A stretch of DNA of 64,000 nucleotides from Paenibacillus cookii (lineage in GTDB: Bacteria; Bacillota; Bacilli; Paenibacillales; Paenibacillaceae). The first letter of the stretch is position 1; every line of letters begins with the position of its first letter. The DNA is taken from NCBI RefSeq assembly GCF_018333375.1, contig NZ_BORW01000002.1, positions 310,001 through 374,000 of the forward strand, read 5' to 3'. Positions 53,672 to 60,987 of the stretch are shown one piece after another. The notes beneath the pieces were generated by a model. That model ran no database searches and was not told the DNA's origin. It was given only the letters and a program-made list of their open reading frames with translations. The position numbers were made by a program, and so were the translations under genes.

Positions 53672-54739
53672 CTATTCGTTTAACGCTTTTTTCAGCGCCG
53701 CAAGGTTAGCGCGCATGACGGAGATATAGTCCATGTTTTTCGCCTGTTCCTCCGCTGTCAATCCTTCAAGAGGGTTCAGGACGGCGGTTTTCGCCCCGAG
53801 CTCCTTGGCGATCGTATCGGCAACCTGGGAGGAGACTAGCGTCTCGAAAAATATCGTTTTGACCTGATGCTCCTTCGCGAACTTCACCACATCCGCCATG
53901 GCGGATGCCGACGGTTCCTGTTCCGGCGACAGCCCGGCAATCGGCACCTGCGTTAAACCGTAAGTCTTGGCCAAATATCCGAAAGCGGCATGCTGGGTAA
54001 TGAAATCTTTCCGTTTTGCGTTTTGCAGCTCCTTTTTGTAATCCGCATCCAGCTGCTCCAGCTTCGCGACGTAAGCGTCCGCGTTTTTCGAGAATTGTTC
54101 CTTATGTTCCGGAGCTTTTTCGATCAGGGCCGCTTCGATGTTCCGGACTTCCTTGACGGCCAGCTGCGGGGATAGCCATACGTGCGGATCCAATCCCCCG
54201 TGATCGTGTTCATGCTCATGTTCGTGTGCATGCTCATGGGAATGCCCCGCTTCCGCATCATGGTCTTCCGCAGCATCATGCTTGTCATCGGCTGCATGCG
54301 CCGAATGCGCAGCTTCCCCGTGCTCGTGCTCTCCCTCGGCGCCTTCGATCAGCTCAAGTCCTTTGCTTGCTTCGACGACGCTCAATTTTTTGTTGCCCGA
54401 ACTGTTCAGGATTTGATCGATCCATCCTTCCAGGCCGGCGCCGTTGTACACAAGTACGTCCGCCTGCTCGATTTTCCCCATGTCCTGCGGCGTCGGATCC
54501 CAATCATGGGGCTCCACGTCCGGCGGAATGAGCAGGTTCACCTCCGCCAAATCCCCCGCAACCTGGCGGGCGAATTCATACATCGGATAAAAGCTCGCTT
54601 CGATCTTCAGCTTCTGCTTTTGCGCGGCGGGCTGCGCCCCGGCCGGTGCCGAAACCTCCTCTTTTTGGCCGCAGCCGGCCAAGGAAACGGCCAGTGCGGC
54701 AATCGTAAGCGCGGATACATAAGGAATCCATTTTTTCAT
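53672..54739 (-). CDS. znuA: Zinc ABC transporter substrate-binding lipoprotein
   Basis: A 355-residue cluster A-I (ZnuA/AdcA) lipoprotein that captures Zn2+ outside the membrane. Cys23 is the lipid-attachment site (SLAGC). Likely zinc ligands are H78 (EPHDW), H186 (DPHVWLSP), a later His in TQHAAFGYLA and the Glu of FFETLVS. A His/Glu/Asp-rich loop spans about 137-180 (HSHEHAHEHEHEHDHGG), the metal-sensing loop typical of zinc rather than manganese members. Its ATG overlaps the znuB stop as TAATG, showing coupling, and GGAG is 10 nt upstream. Confidence 0.95.
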   Translation of the reverse strand: MKKWIPYVSALTIAALAVSLAGCGQKEEVSAPAGAQPAAQKQKLKIEASFYPMYEFARQVAGDLAEVNLLIPPDVEPHDWDPTPQDMGKIEQADVLVYNGAGLEGWIDQILNSSGNKKLSVVEASKGLELIEGAEGEHEHGEAAHSAHAADDKHDAAEDHDAEAGHSHEHAHEHEHEHDHGGLDPHVWLSPQLAVKEVRNIEAALIEKAPEHKEQFSKNADAYVAKLEQLDADYKKELQNAKRKDFITQHAAFGYLAKTYGLTQVPIAGLSPEQEPSASAMADVVKFAKEHQVKTIFFETLVSSQVADTIAKELGAKTAVLNPLEGLTAEEQAKNMDYISVMRANLAALKKALNE

Positions 54740-55617
54740 TATTTTGAAGCTCCTTCCTTCAATGTTTGATGGGTTTGCTGCCGTACAGGCATGCCGGCCT
54801 TGGCGATACGCCGTTTGGCGGTCCGTTTGACCACTCGTTTGACGCCGATGCCGACCAGCAGAATGGCAAGCAGAATCAGGGCAATGATCCCCCCGGGCGG
54901 GGTATTCGTGTAATAGGAAGCGGTCAGGCCGCTGAACACGCCGATCATGCCGGTGGCGACCGCCAGAACCGAAGCCGACGCGAATCCTCCGGCAAATCGA
55001 AGCGCAAAAGCCGAAGGCAAAACGATCATGGAAGAAACGAGCAGCACGCCGACGATCGGCATCGCAGCGGCCACAATCATCCCCGTCACGACCGCAAAAG
55101 CGAATGAAAGCAGCTTGACGCGAACGCCGCTGACCGCAGCCGTATCTTCCTCGAACGTCAAACTATAAAGCGGTCTGCGCAGTAACACGAAAAACAGGAG
55201 CCCGATCACCGTTACGGCCGCGATGACGATCAATTGGGTTTCGCTGACCGCCACGATGGAACCGAACAGATAAGAATTAAAGCTTTTGTTCAGGCTCGTC
55301 TTCAGGCTCATCAGCACCATCGCAAGCGCCAGCCCCGAGGTCATAATGATCGCCACGGGCACTTCGCTGTAGGAACGGTACGTCCGCCGCAGCTGCTCGA
55401 TGACGATTCCTCCCAATATGGCGAACAGAAATCCGCATAACACCGGGCTGAGATGGAGCACGGAGCCGAGCGCGACCCCGGCCATCGAGACATGCGAGAG
55501 CGTATCCGACATCAGGGACTGCCTTCTGAGCACAAGATACACGCCGAGCACCGGCGCAATGAGCGAAATCAAACCGGCCGCCAAAAACGCCCGCTGCATA
55601 AATTCATATTGAAACAT
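54739..55617 (-). CDS. znuB: Zinc ABC transporter permease
   Basis: A 292-residue ABC-3 family permease with eight to nine predicted TMs. Typical strings are FLAAGLISLIAPVLGVYLVLRRQSLMSDTLSHVSMAGVALG at the start, SSMIVLPSAFALRFAGGFASA in the middle and TGMIGVFSGLTASYYTNTPPGGIIAL near the end. The start lies 14 nt inside znuC and the stop overlaps znuA, so the three are co-translated. It forms the channel for zinc entry. Confidence 0.94.
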   Translation of the reverse strand: MFQYEFMQRAFLAAGLISLIAPVLGVYLVLRRQSLMSDTLSHVSMAGVALGSVLHLSPVLCGFLFAILGGIVIEQLRRTYRSYSEVPVAIIMTSGLALAMVLMSLKTSLNKSFNSYLFGSIVAVSETQLIVIAAVTVIGLLFFVLLRRPLYSLTFEEDTAAVSGVRVKLLSFAFAVVTGMIVAAAMPIVGVLLVSSMIVLPSAFALRFAGGFASASVLAVATGMIGVFSGLTASYYTNTPPGGIIALILLAILLVGIGVKRVVKRTAKRRIAKAGMPVRQQTHQTLKEGASK

Positions 55618-56260
55618 CGCTTTCTTCCTTCCCTTCCAGATAAATCACGCGGTCCAGGTAATCTTGGGCTTCGTCCAGCCCGTGGGTCACCATGATCACC
55701 GTCCTGCCTTCCTCTTTGACCTGCTGCCGCATCCACTCGTAGAAACGAGTGCGGCTCGCGGCGTCCATGCCGGTAACGGGCTCATCCAAAACGAGCAGAT
55801 CCGGCTGCTGCACGATCGCCCTGGCGATGCATGCCTTTTGCTTTTGCCCTCCGGACAACTCCCCGATTTTCCGGTTTCGCAGCTCCCACAAGCCGACCGC
55901 TTTGAGCGCCTCCTCCACGAGTTCATGCTGCTCCCGGCGAAAGCGCCGGAACAAACCGAGCTCCGGGTAACATCCCGACCGGACCAATTCGATGACTTTG
56001 CTGGGAAACCCGGCATTAAAGGAAGAGGCCTGCTGAGGAACGTACGCCACCCGGCTCCGGCCGAGTTCCGCCGAAAACCTGACCGTGCCGCTCCATGGCT
56101 TCAGGAGACCGAGCATCAGCTTTAACAGCGTCGTTTTGGCCGCCCCGTTCGGGCCGCTGACGGCAATGAATTCTCCGGCATGAATATCCGCGGATACATT
56201 CCGGATCACAGGTTCGTTTTCGTATCCAAACACGATATCGCGTAATGAGCAAAAGATCAT
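55604..56260 (-). CDS. znuC: Zinc ABC transporter ATPase
   Basis: A 218-residue nucleotide-binding subunit. Walker A reads GPNGAAKTTL, with Ala for the usual last Gly, as is common in Gram-positive AdcC proteins; Q-loop YVPQQASSFNAGFPSKVIELV, signature LSGGQKQKACIAR, Walker B LLVLDEPVTGMD and H-loop VTHGLDE are all present. AAGGAGG lies 7 nt before ATG. It is the first gene of the operon and is preceded by three Zur-like boxes and a sigma-A promoter. Confidence 0.94.
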   Translation of the reverse strand: MIFCSLRDIVFGYENEPVIRNVSADIHAGEFIAVSGPNGAAKTTLLKLMLGLLKPWSGTVRFSAELGRSRVAYVPQQASSFNAGFPSKVIELVRSGCYPELGLFRRFRREQHELVEEALKAVGLWELRNRKIGELSGGQKQKACIARAIVQQPDLLVLDEPVTGMDAASRTRFYEWMRQQVKEEGRTVIMVTHGLDEAQDYLDRVIYLEGKEESDVSI

Positions 56261-56280
56261 ATGTATCCTCCTTGACGGTA

Positions 56281-56303
56281 TTAATAGTAATAATTACGAT
56301 TTA
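56281..56303. promoter_or_regulatory. Zur box 1 (znuC proximal)
   Basis: A 23-bp site matching the Bacillus Zur consensus TAAATCGTAATNATTACGATTTA at all but two positions; the core is GTAATAATTACGATTTA. It lies between the promoter and the znuC start, about 20 bp before ATG. Confidence 0.82.
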
Positions 56304-56373
56304 AAAATAGGCAAAAAAATATCCTCTGCTGTGTACGCACATATTTAGTACGAGTGAACCAGCTCATCTCCCC

Positions 56374-56396
56374 TTATTCGTAATTATTACGTTTAA
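56374..56396. promoter_or_regulatory. Zur box 2 (at the znuC transcription start)
   Basis: Contains the perfect core palindrome CGTAATTATTACG, the centre of the Zur consensus, with four outer mismatches. It begins 1 bp downstream of the -10 box of the znuC promoter, so bound Zur would block initiation. Confidence 0.8.
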
Positions 56397-56397
56397 C

Positions 56398-56426
56398 ATT
56401 AAAACATACATTTTTTGCTCTGGCAA
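56398..56426 (-). promoter_or_regulatory. Sigma-A promoter of the znu operon
   Basis: On the minus strand TTGCCA (56421-56426) and TTTAAT (56398-56403) are separated by 17 bp, with Zur boxes directly on both sides. The leader to znuC would be about 130 nt. Confidence 0.7.
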
Positions 56427-56427
56427 G

Positions 56428-56450
56428 TTATTCGTAACAATTACTATTAA
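56428..56450. promoter_or_regulatory. Zur box 3 (upstream of the znu -35 box)
   Basis: CGTAACAATTACT core matches the Zur consensus with about five mismatches over 23 bp. It lies 1 bp upstream of the -35 element and only 14 bp from the -35 of the divergent TetR promoter, so it could affect both. Confidence 0.6.
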
Positions 56451-56463
56451 AAAATTTAGGCAC

Positions 56464-56513
56464 TTGCTTATCAAGCAATCATCTGTTAAGATGACTGACG
56501 AACGTTCGTTAGT
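56464..56513 (+). promoter_or_regulatory. Promoter and palindromic operator of the TetR-MFS operon
   Basis: TTGCTT (56464-56469) and TAAGAT (56487-56492) are 17 bp apart. A 20-bp palindrome ACTGACGAACGTTCGTTAGT with a single mismatched pair (56494-56513) begins 1 bp after the -10 box, over the start site, as expected for TetR autorepression. Confidence 0.75.
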
Positions 56514-56528
56514 TGGAGGTGCACATGA

Positions 56529-57110
56529 TTGAAAGTCGATGAAATTAAGGATGCCGCCCTGAAATTTTTCACGATACACGGCTATGAAGGAGCCTCCCTT
56601 TCCCAAATCGCCGAAGAAGTCGGTATGAAAAAACAGTCCCTTTACGCACACTTTAAAGGAAAAGACGATTTGTTCCTGCAGGTGCTGCGGGATGCGAAAG
56701 AGGCCGAGCGCGCTTCGAAGCTCGAATATATGAGCGGATTCGATGAGCATCATCCGGAGCGGGATCTTTACGGATTTTTGCGGCTGGTCATCGATTTGTT
56801 CCAGAAAAACGAGCAGTTGAAGTTTTGGCTGCGGACGTCCTTTTTCCCGCCGGCACATCTGGCCGATGCGATCGGACAGGAAGTCGTCGACATCGAAACC
56901 GAAATTCAGGGCATACTCGAACGAAAATTCAAGGATTGGATCGATACGAAGGCCATATACGGCGAGTCGGCCAAAACGCCGACGCTTGCATTCCTCGGAA
57001 TCGTCGATTCCATCATGCTGAGCCTGGTGTACGACAATGACGAACAGCGGCTGGAAGAAAAATTGGAAGCCTGCTGGACCGTATTTTGGCGAGGCATATC
57101 GCATCCATGA
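56529..57110 (+). CDS. TetR family repressor
   Basis: A 193-residue regulator with an N-terminal HTH (MKVDEIKDAALKFFTIHGYEGASLSQIAEEVGMKKQSLYAHFKGKDDLF) and an all-helical ligand-binding C-terminus. TTG at 56529 is the start: GGAGG is 9 nt upstream, and the nearer ATG at 56525 opens a different frame that stops after five codons. It precedes an MFS exporter gene by 24 nt and has a palindromic operator at its promoter, so it probably represses itself and the exporter. Confidence 0.88.
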   Translation: MKVDEIKDAALKFFTIHGYEGASLSQIAEEVGMKKQSLYAHFKGKDDLFLQVLRDAKEAERASKLEYMSGFDEHHPERDLYGFLRLVIDLFQKNEQLKFWLRTSFFPPAHLADAIGQEVVDIETEIQGILERKFKDWIDTKAIYGESAKTPTLAFLGIVDSIMLSLVYDNDEQRLEEKLEACWTVFWRGISHP

Positions 57111-57134
57111 TTTTTACGGAAAGAGTGTTGAGAC

Positions 57135-58340
57135 ATGAAAAAACCAATTAAAGAGCAAAAAGCGGTGCTGCTCATTCTGCTGAGCAACGTGTTCATTGCG
57201 TTTCTGGGGGTCGGCCTGATCATCCCCGTCATGCCGTCCTTTATGGATATGATGCATTTATCGGGCAAAACGATGGGGGCGCTCGTCGCGGTATTCGCGG
57301 TGTCCCAGCTGGTGATGTCGCCGTTTGCGGGCCGCTGGGTCGACCGCTACGGCCGGAAAAAAATCATCGTCATCGGCCTGTTCCTGTTTGGCGTGTCCGA
57401 GCTGATCTTCGGGGTGGGCACGAACGTATGGGTGCTTTATTTCGCAAGGGTGTTGGGAGGTTTCAGCGCCGCCTTTATCATGCCCAGCGCGACCGCATAC
57501 GTGGCCGACATCACGACCGTCGAGGAACGTCCAAAGGCCATGGGGTATATCTCCGCCGCGATCAGTACCGGCTTTATTATCGGCCCCGGCATCGGCGGCT
57601 TCATCGCGGAATACGGGATTCGCGTTCCTTTCTTTTTTGCAGCGGTCATCGCCTTCCTGGCATGCGTAATTTCCATCTTTATTTTGAAGGAGCCGCTGAC
57701 CAAGGAAGAACTCGCGGAAATCGCCGCGAACGCAAAGCAAACCCATTTTTTGGGCGATTTGAAAAAATCGCTTCAACCGCTCTACTTTATCGCGTTTATC
57801 ATCGTATTTGTGCTTGCGTTCGGCCTGTCGGCCTACGAGACGGTGTTCAGCTTGGTTTCCGACCATAAATTCGGGTTCACGCCCAAAGATATTGCGGCCA
57901 TTATTACGATCAGCTCCATCTTCGGGGTCGTCGTCCAAATATTCTTGTTCGGTAAAATGGTGGACGTTCTCGGCGAAAAAAGGCTCATTCAGTGGTGTCT
58001 GATCGTCGGCGCGGTGTTGGCGGTCGTATCCACCGTGATCTCCGGCTTTATGGCGGTCCTGGTGGTCACGAGCTTTATTTTCCTTGCGTTTGACCTGCTT
58101 CGCCCGGCCTTGACGACGTTTTTGTCCAAAGCGGCCGGGAAAGACCAAGGGTTTGTCGCGGGAATGAACTCGACGTATACGAGCCTCGGCAATATCGCCG
58201 GTCCGGCGGTGGGCGGCATATTGTTCGACGTCAACGTCAATTATCCTTACCTGTTCGCCGCCGTCGTCATGGTCATCGGCCTTGCCATTACCGTCATGTG
58301 GAAAGAAAAGCAATGGGGAGAAAACGAAACGACTGCATAA
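57135..58340 (+). CDS. MFS multidrug exporter, DHA1 (NorA/TetA-like)
   Basis: A 401-residue, 12-TM proton-coupled exporter. TM1 LLSNVFIAFLGVGLIIPVMPSF, motif A FAGRWVDRYGRKK, motif B region YFARVLGGFSAAFIMPSA and antiporter motif C FIIGPGIGGFIAEYG are all present. Paired with a TetR repressor gene just upstream; drug efflux is the likely role. A strong terminator follows. Confidence 0.9.
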   Translation: MKKPIKEQKAVLLILLSNVFIAFLGVGLIIPVMPSFMDMMHLSGKTMGALVAVFAVSQLVMSPFAGRWVDRYGRKKIIVIGLFLFGVSELIFGVGTNVWVLYFARVLGGFSAAFIMPSATAYVADITTVEERPKAMGYISAAISTGFIIGPGIGGFIAEYGIRVPFFFAAVIAFLACVISIFILKEPLTKEELAEIAANAKQTHFLGDLKKSLQPLYFIAFIIVFVLAFGLSAYETVFSLVSDHKFGFTPKDIAAIITISSIFGVVVQIFLFGKMVDVLGEKRLIQWCLIVGAVLAVVSTVISGFMAVLVVTSFIFLAFDLLRPALTTFLSKAAGKDQGFVAGMNSTYTSLGNIAGPAVGGILFDVNVNYPYLFAAVVMVIGLAITVMWKEKQWGENETTA

Positions 58341-58342
58341 CG

Positions 58343-58382
58343 AAAACGCCGTTGCCGGGGAGATCCGGTGCGGCGTTTTTTT
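58343..58382 (+). terminator. Intrinsic terminator of the TetR-MFS operon
   Basis: AAAACGCCG pairs with CGGCGTTTT, with an inner CCGG/CCGG extension, and ends in a run of T. It starts 3 nt after the MFS stop. Confidence 0.9.
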
Positions 58383-58478
58383 CGGTTTGCCTTCAGAAAT
58401 TCTTCAGATTTTCCTTTGCTTGTTCCCAAGAAAATTTTTTTAACATGGGAATATGCAAAAGCAAGGGAGAGAAATCCG

Positions 58479-59057
58479 ATGATGAAGCATATCCAAGAAA
58501 AAATGCTGTTTCTGTACAAATTTTCGCAGGCGCCGAAACAAATCGGCAGCGTGACGCCGAGTTCGGCTTTTTTGGCCCGGAAAATGCTTGAGGCGGTCGA
58601 CTGGCGGCAAACCCGGCATATGGCCGAGCTCGGCGCGGGAACCGGCGCGATTACCAAGTACATTGACGCTTATAACGTCAACCGGACGAACGTGATGTTA
58701 TTCGAAAAAGATGCGGTGCTCCGCGGCGGATTAACCAGGGATTTCCCCCGTTTTGCGTGTTACCCCGATGCCTGCCGGCTTCGGGAAGCGCTGCGGGCCG
58801 AGGGTGTCGATCGGCTGGATTGCATATTGAGCGGCCTGCCGTTTTTTAATTTTCCGCAACGGCTTCGCGATCAGCTGATGGACGAAATCATGGGTTCGCT
58901 AAAACCCGGAGGTTTGTTCATCGCCTTCCAATATTCGCAGCAAATGAAAAAGCAGCTCGGCACGTTGTTCGACATCGAGCATGTCCATTACGTCCCGTTG
59001 AATATTCCCCCGGCATTTGTGTACGTTTGCCGCAAGCGATATGATACGTATGAATAA
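58479..59057 (+). CDS. Phospholipid N-methyltransferase-like SAM-dependent enzyme
   Basis: A 192-residue methyltransferase resembling the rRNA-dimethylase-like phospholipid methyltransferases (PmtA type). Motif I is ELGAGTGAITKYI (50-62); the N-terminal PKQIGSVTPSSAFLARKML is shared with these lipid enzymes; LDCILSGLPFFNFP is motif IV, with Leu-Pro-Phe in place of the NPPY of DNA/RNA enzymes; PGGLFIAFQYS follows. GGGAG precedes tandem ATGs at 58479/58482. Its end overlaps the PAP2 gene by 8 nt, so it heads an overlapping operon of lipid and signalling genes. Methylation of phosphatidylethanolamine is a family-based guess. Confidence 0.78.
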   Translation: MMKHIQEKMLFLYKFSQAPKQIGSVTPSSAFLARKMLEAVDWRQTRHMAELGAGTGAITKYIDAYNVNRTNVMLFEKDAVLRGGLTRDFPRFACYPDACRLREALRAEGVDRLDCILSGLPFFNFPQRLRDQLMDEIMGSLKPGGLFIAFQYSQQMKKQLGTLFDIEHVHYVPLNIPPAFVYVCRKRYDTYE

Positions 59058-59685
59058 GAAGCTTGCAGCCTATCTGCCGCTTGGATGGCTCCTGGCCATT
59101 CCCGTCTTGAACGTGTTTTACGGCTTGCTCAATCATGGCGGGGCCGATACGGCCCAATTGATCACCGAATGGGACCGGCGGATTCCTTTCATGCCCGTCT
59201 TCATTATCCCGTACCTGATCTGGTACCCTTACGTCTTTTTGATGTTCGTCGTGTTTTTCAAGAAGGACCGGCGGGTTTACTACCGCAGCTTAACGTTGAC
59301 CTGCATCGGCCTCGCCGTCTGTTATGGCTGCTTTTATCTGTTCCAAACGACGCTGCAGCGGCCGGAAATCGGCGAAGGCGGCGTGCTGAATGCGCTTGTC
59401 GGCTTCGTTTACGCGACGGACGCGCCTTACAATTGCTTTCCGAGCATTCACGTCCTGACCAGCCATATCGTCCTGAAAGCGGCCTTCCAGTGCAATCCGG
59501 GCAAGCGCTTAAAAATAGCCGCATTCGTCGTCTCCTGGATGATCATCGCCTCTACGTTGCTCGTCAAACAGCATGTCTTGGCGGATGTGGCGGGGGGCAT
59601 CCTGTTGTCCGAATTGCTTTATTACGGGATCGGCAGGAACCTATTCAAGGATGAAAAAAAGGAGCGTGCAGCCTATGAATGCTGA
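59050..59685 (+). CDS. PAP2 superfamily membrane phosphatase
   Basis: A 211-residue integral membrane protein with about five or six TMs. The PAP2 signature is present as FPSIHVLTSH (131-134 PSIH) and KQHVLADVAGG with catalytic H175 and D179. Such enzymes dephosphorylate lipid phosphates, including undecaprenyl pyrophosphate or phosphatidic acid. ATG 59050 lies within the end of the upstream gene (59041 is an alternative in-frame ATG), and its own end overlaps the DedA gene by 11 nt, so all are translationally coupled. Confidence 0.85.
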   Translation: MNKKLAAYLPLGWLLAIPVLNVFYGLLNHGGADTAQLITEWDRRIPFMPVFIIPYLIWYPYVFLMFVVFFKKDRRVYYRSLTLTCIGLAVCYGCFYLFQTTLQRPEIGEGGVLNALVGFVYATDAPYNCFPSIHVLTSHIVLKAAFQCNPGKRLKIAAFVVSWMIIASTLLVKQHVLADVAGGILLSELLYYGIGRNLFKDEKKERAAYEC

Positions 59686-60292
59686 TACGCTGCTTTCCTT
59701 CATCGGGCATTTTGGTTATGCCGCGCTGTTTTTTGCCCTGTGGCTTGGCATCGTCGGCATGCCGGTTCCCGACGAAGTGATCGTCATGACCGGAGGGGCT
59801 TTGACCGCAAACGGTTTTCTTCATGTGCTCCCCGCCTTCATGCTCACCTATCTGGGAGTCGTCTCCGGGTTATCGTTAGGTTATGTGCTCGGCCGGTTAT
59901 TCGGGAATACGGTGCTCGAGCGGCTTGGCCGGAAGAAAAACAAAAAAAAATACGCCGACTTTTCAGAGGCGCTGGTACGCAAGTATGGCAGCTTCGCGTT
60001 ATGCATAAGCTATTTTTTCCCGGTCGTGCGCCACGTCATGCCGTACGTCGTCGGGCTGCACCGTATGCCGTTCCGGAGATACGCGCTGTTCTCTTTTGCG
60101 ACGGGAGGGATATGGACGGCGATATTTTTCGCCGCAGGACGTTTCGTAGGAGATCACGCGCAGGCGGTCGGCGAGCTGGTTTACCGTTACGGTTTGCTGC
60201 TGGCCGGCGTCTCGGTTGCCGCAGTTGCCATTGCGGTGGTCGTTCGTCATCTATTCAAACCAAACCATTCGAAAGGAGATCGTTCGCTTTGA
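59675..60292 (+). CDS. DedA family membrane protein
   Basis: A 205-residue DedA/VTT-domain protein; family members translocate undecaprenyl phosphate or phospholipids across the membrane. GIVGMPVPDEVIVMTGGALTANG near residue 30 is the N-terminal signature and CISYFFPVVRHVMPYVVGLHRMPFRRYALFS the conserved Arg-containing re-entrant region. AAAAAGGAG is about 10 nt before ATG. It overlaps the PAP2 gene upstream and the response regulator downstream (TTGA). Confidence 0.9.
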   Translation: MNADTLLSFIGHFGYAALFFALWLGIVGMPVPDEVIVMTGGALTANGFLHVLPAFMLTYLGVVSGLSLGYVLGRLFGNTVLERLGRKKNKKKYADFSEALVRKYGSFALCISYFFPVVRHVMPYVVGLHRMPFRRYALFSFATGGIWTAIFFAAGRFVGDHAQAVGELVYRYGLLLAGVSVAAVAIAVVVRHLFKPNHSKGDRSL

Positions 60293-60987
60293 ACCATACC
60301 GTGCTGGTCGTTGACGACGACCCGGAAATTCGCGACGTGGTGCATATTTTTCTGCGCAACGAAGGGCTTCGCGTGTTCGAAGCCGAAGACGGCCTCAAGG
60401 CTTTGGAGCTGCTCAAAAACGAGGCTGTGGAATTGATTGTTTTGGACGTGATGATGCCCCATATGGACGGGATCAAGGCATGCCTCAAAATCCGCGAAAC
60501 GATGAATATTCCGATCATCATGCTTTCCGCCAAAGGCGAAGACATCGATAAAATTACGGGGCTGACGACGGGAGCCGACGATTATGTCTCCAAACCGTTT
60601 AACCCGCTTGAGCTGGTGGCCCGGGTGAAGGCGCAGCTGCGCAGAATCAAGCTGGCAAGCGACGGCGGCAGCCAGTCCCAATCCGGCGGTGCGATCATCG
60701 AAATCAACGACCTGATCATCGATAAAAGCCGCCATGTCGTGACGGTCCGCGGCAAGCAGGTCTCGCTGACCCCGATCGAATTTTCGATCCTGGAACTGAT
60801 GGCCAGCCACCGCGGGCATGTATTCAACGTGGAAAAAATCTACCGCGGCGTCTGGAAAGAAGACAAGTTTTTATCCGACAACACGATCATGGTTCATATC
60901 CGGAACATCCGCGAAAAAATCGAGGACAATCCGCGGGAACCCCGGTATATTAAAACGGTCTGGGGAGTGGGATATAAAGTTGAGTAA
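60289..60987 (+). CDS. OmpR family response regulator (VanR-like)
   Basis: A 232-residue regulator: receiver domain with D53 (LIVLDVMMPHMDG) and VSKPFNPLEL, winged helix with LIIDKSRHVVTVRGKQVSLTPIEFSILELMASHRGHVF and WGVGYKVE. TTG at 60289 is the start: AAAGGAG lies 10 nt upstream and the TTG overlaps the DedA stop (TTGA); no ATG fits. The adjacent lipid genes are the likely targets. Confidence 0.9.
   Translation: MNHTVLVVDDDPEIRDVVHIFLRNEGLRVFEAEDGLKALELLKNEAVELIVLDVMMPHMDGIKACLKIRETMNIPIIMLSAKGEDIDKITGLTTGADDYVSKPFNPLELVARVKAQLRRIKLASDGGSQSQSGGAIIEINDLIIDKSRHVVTVRGKQVSLTPIEFSILELMASHRGHVFNVEKIYRGVWKEDKFLSDNTIMVHIRNIREKIEDNPREPRYIKTVWGVGYKVE

Noticed and set aside
56140..56175. ZnuC Walker A motif reads GPNGAAKTT instead of GPNGAGKTT, suggesting a dead ATPase
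   Set aside because: Ala or Ser at this position is common in Gram-positive AdcC/ZnuC proteins, and all other ATPase motifs are intact.
56281..56367. A 28-codon open frame in the znuC leader as a regulatory leader peptide
   Set aside because: Its only purine-rich RBS directly touches the ATG with no spacing, and the frame runs through Zur box 1; the DNA is better explained as operator sequence.
56998..57020. Possible sigma-A promoter inside the TetR gene for independent MFS expression
   Set aside because: No box pair with acceptable spacing; the 24-nt gap and shared operator favour one operon.
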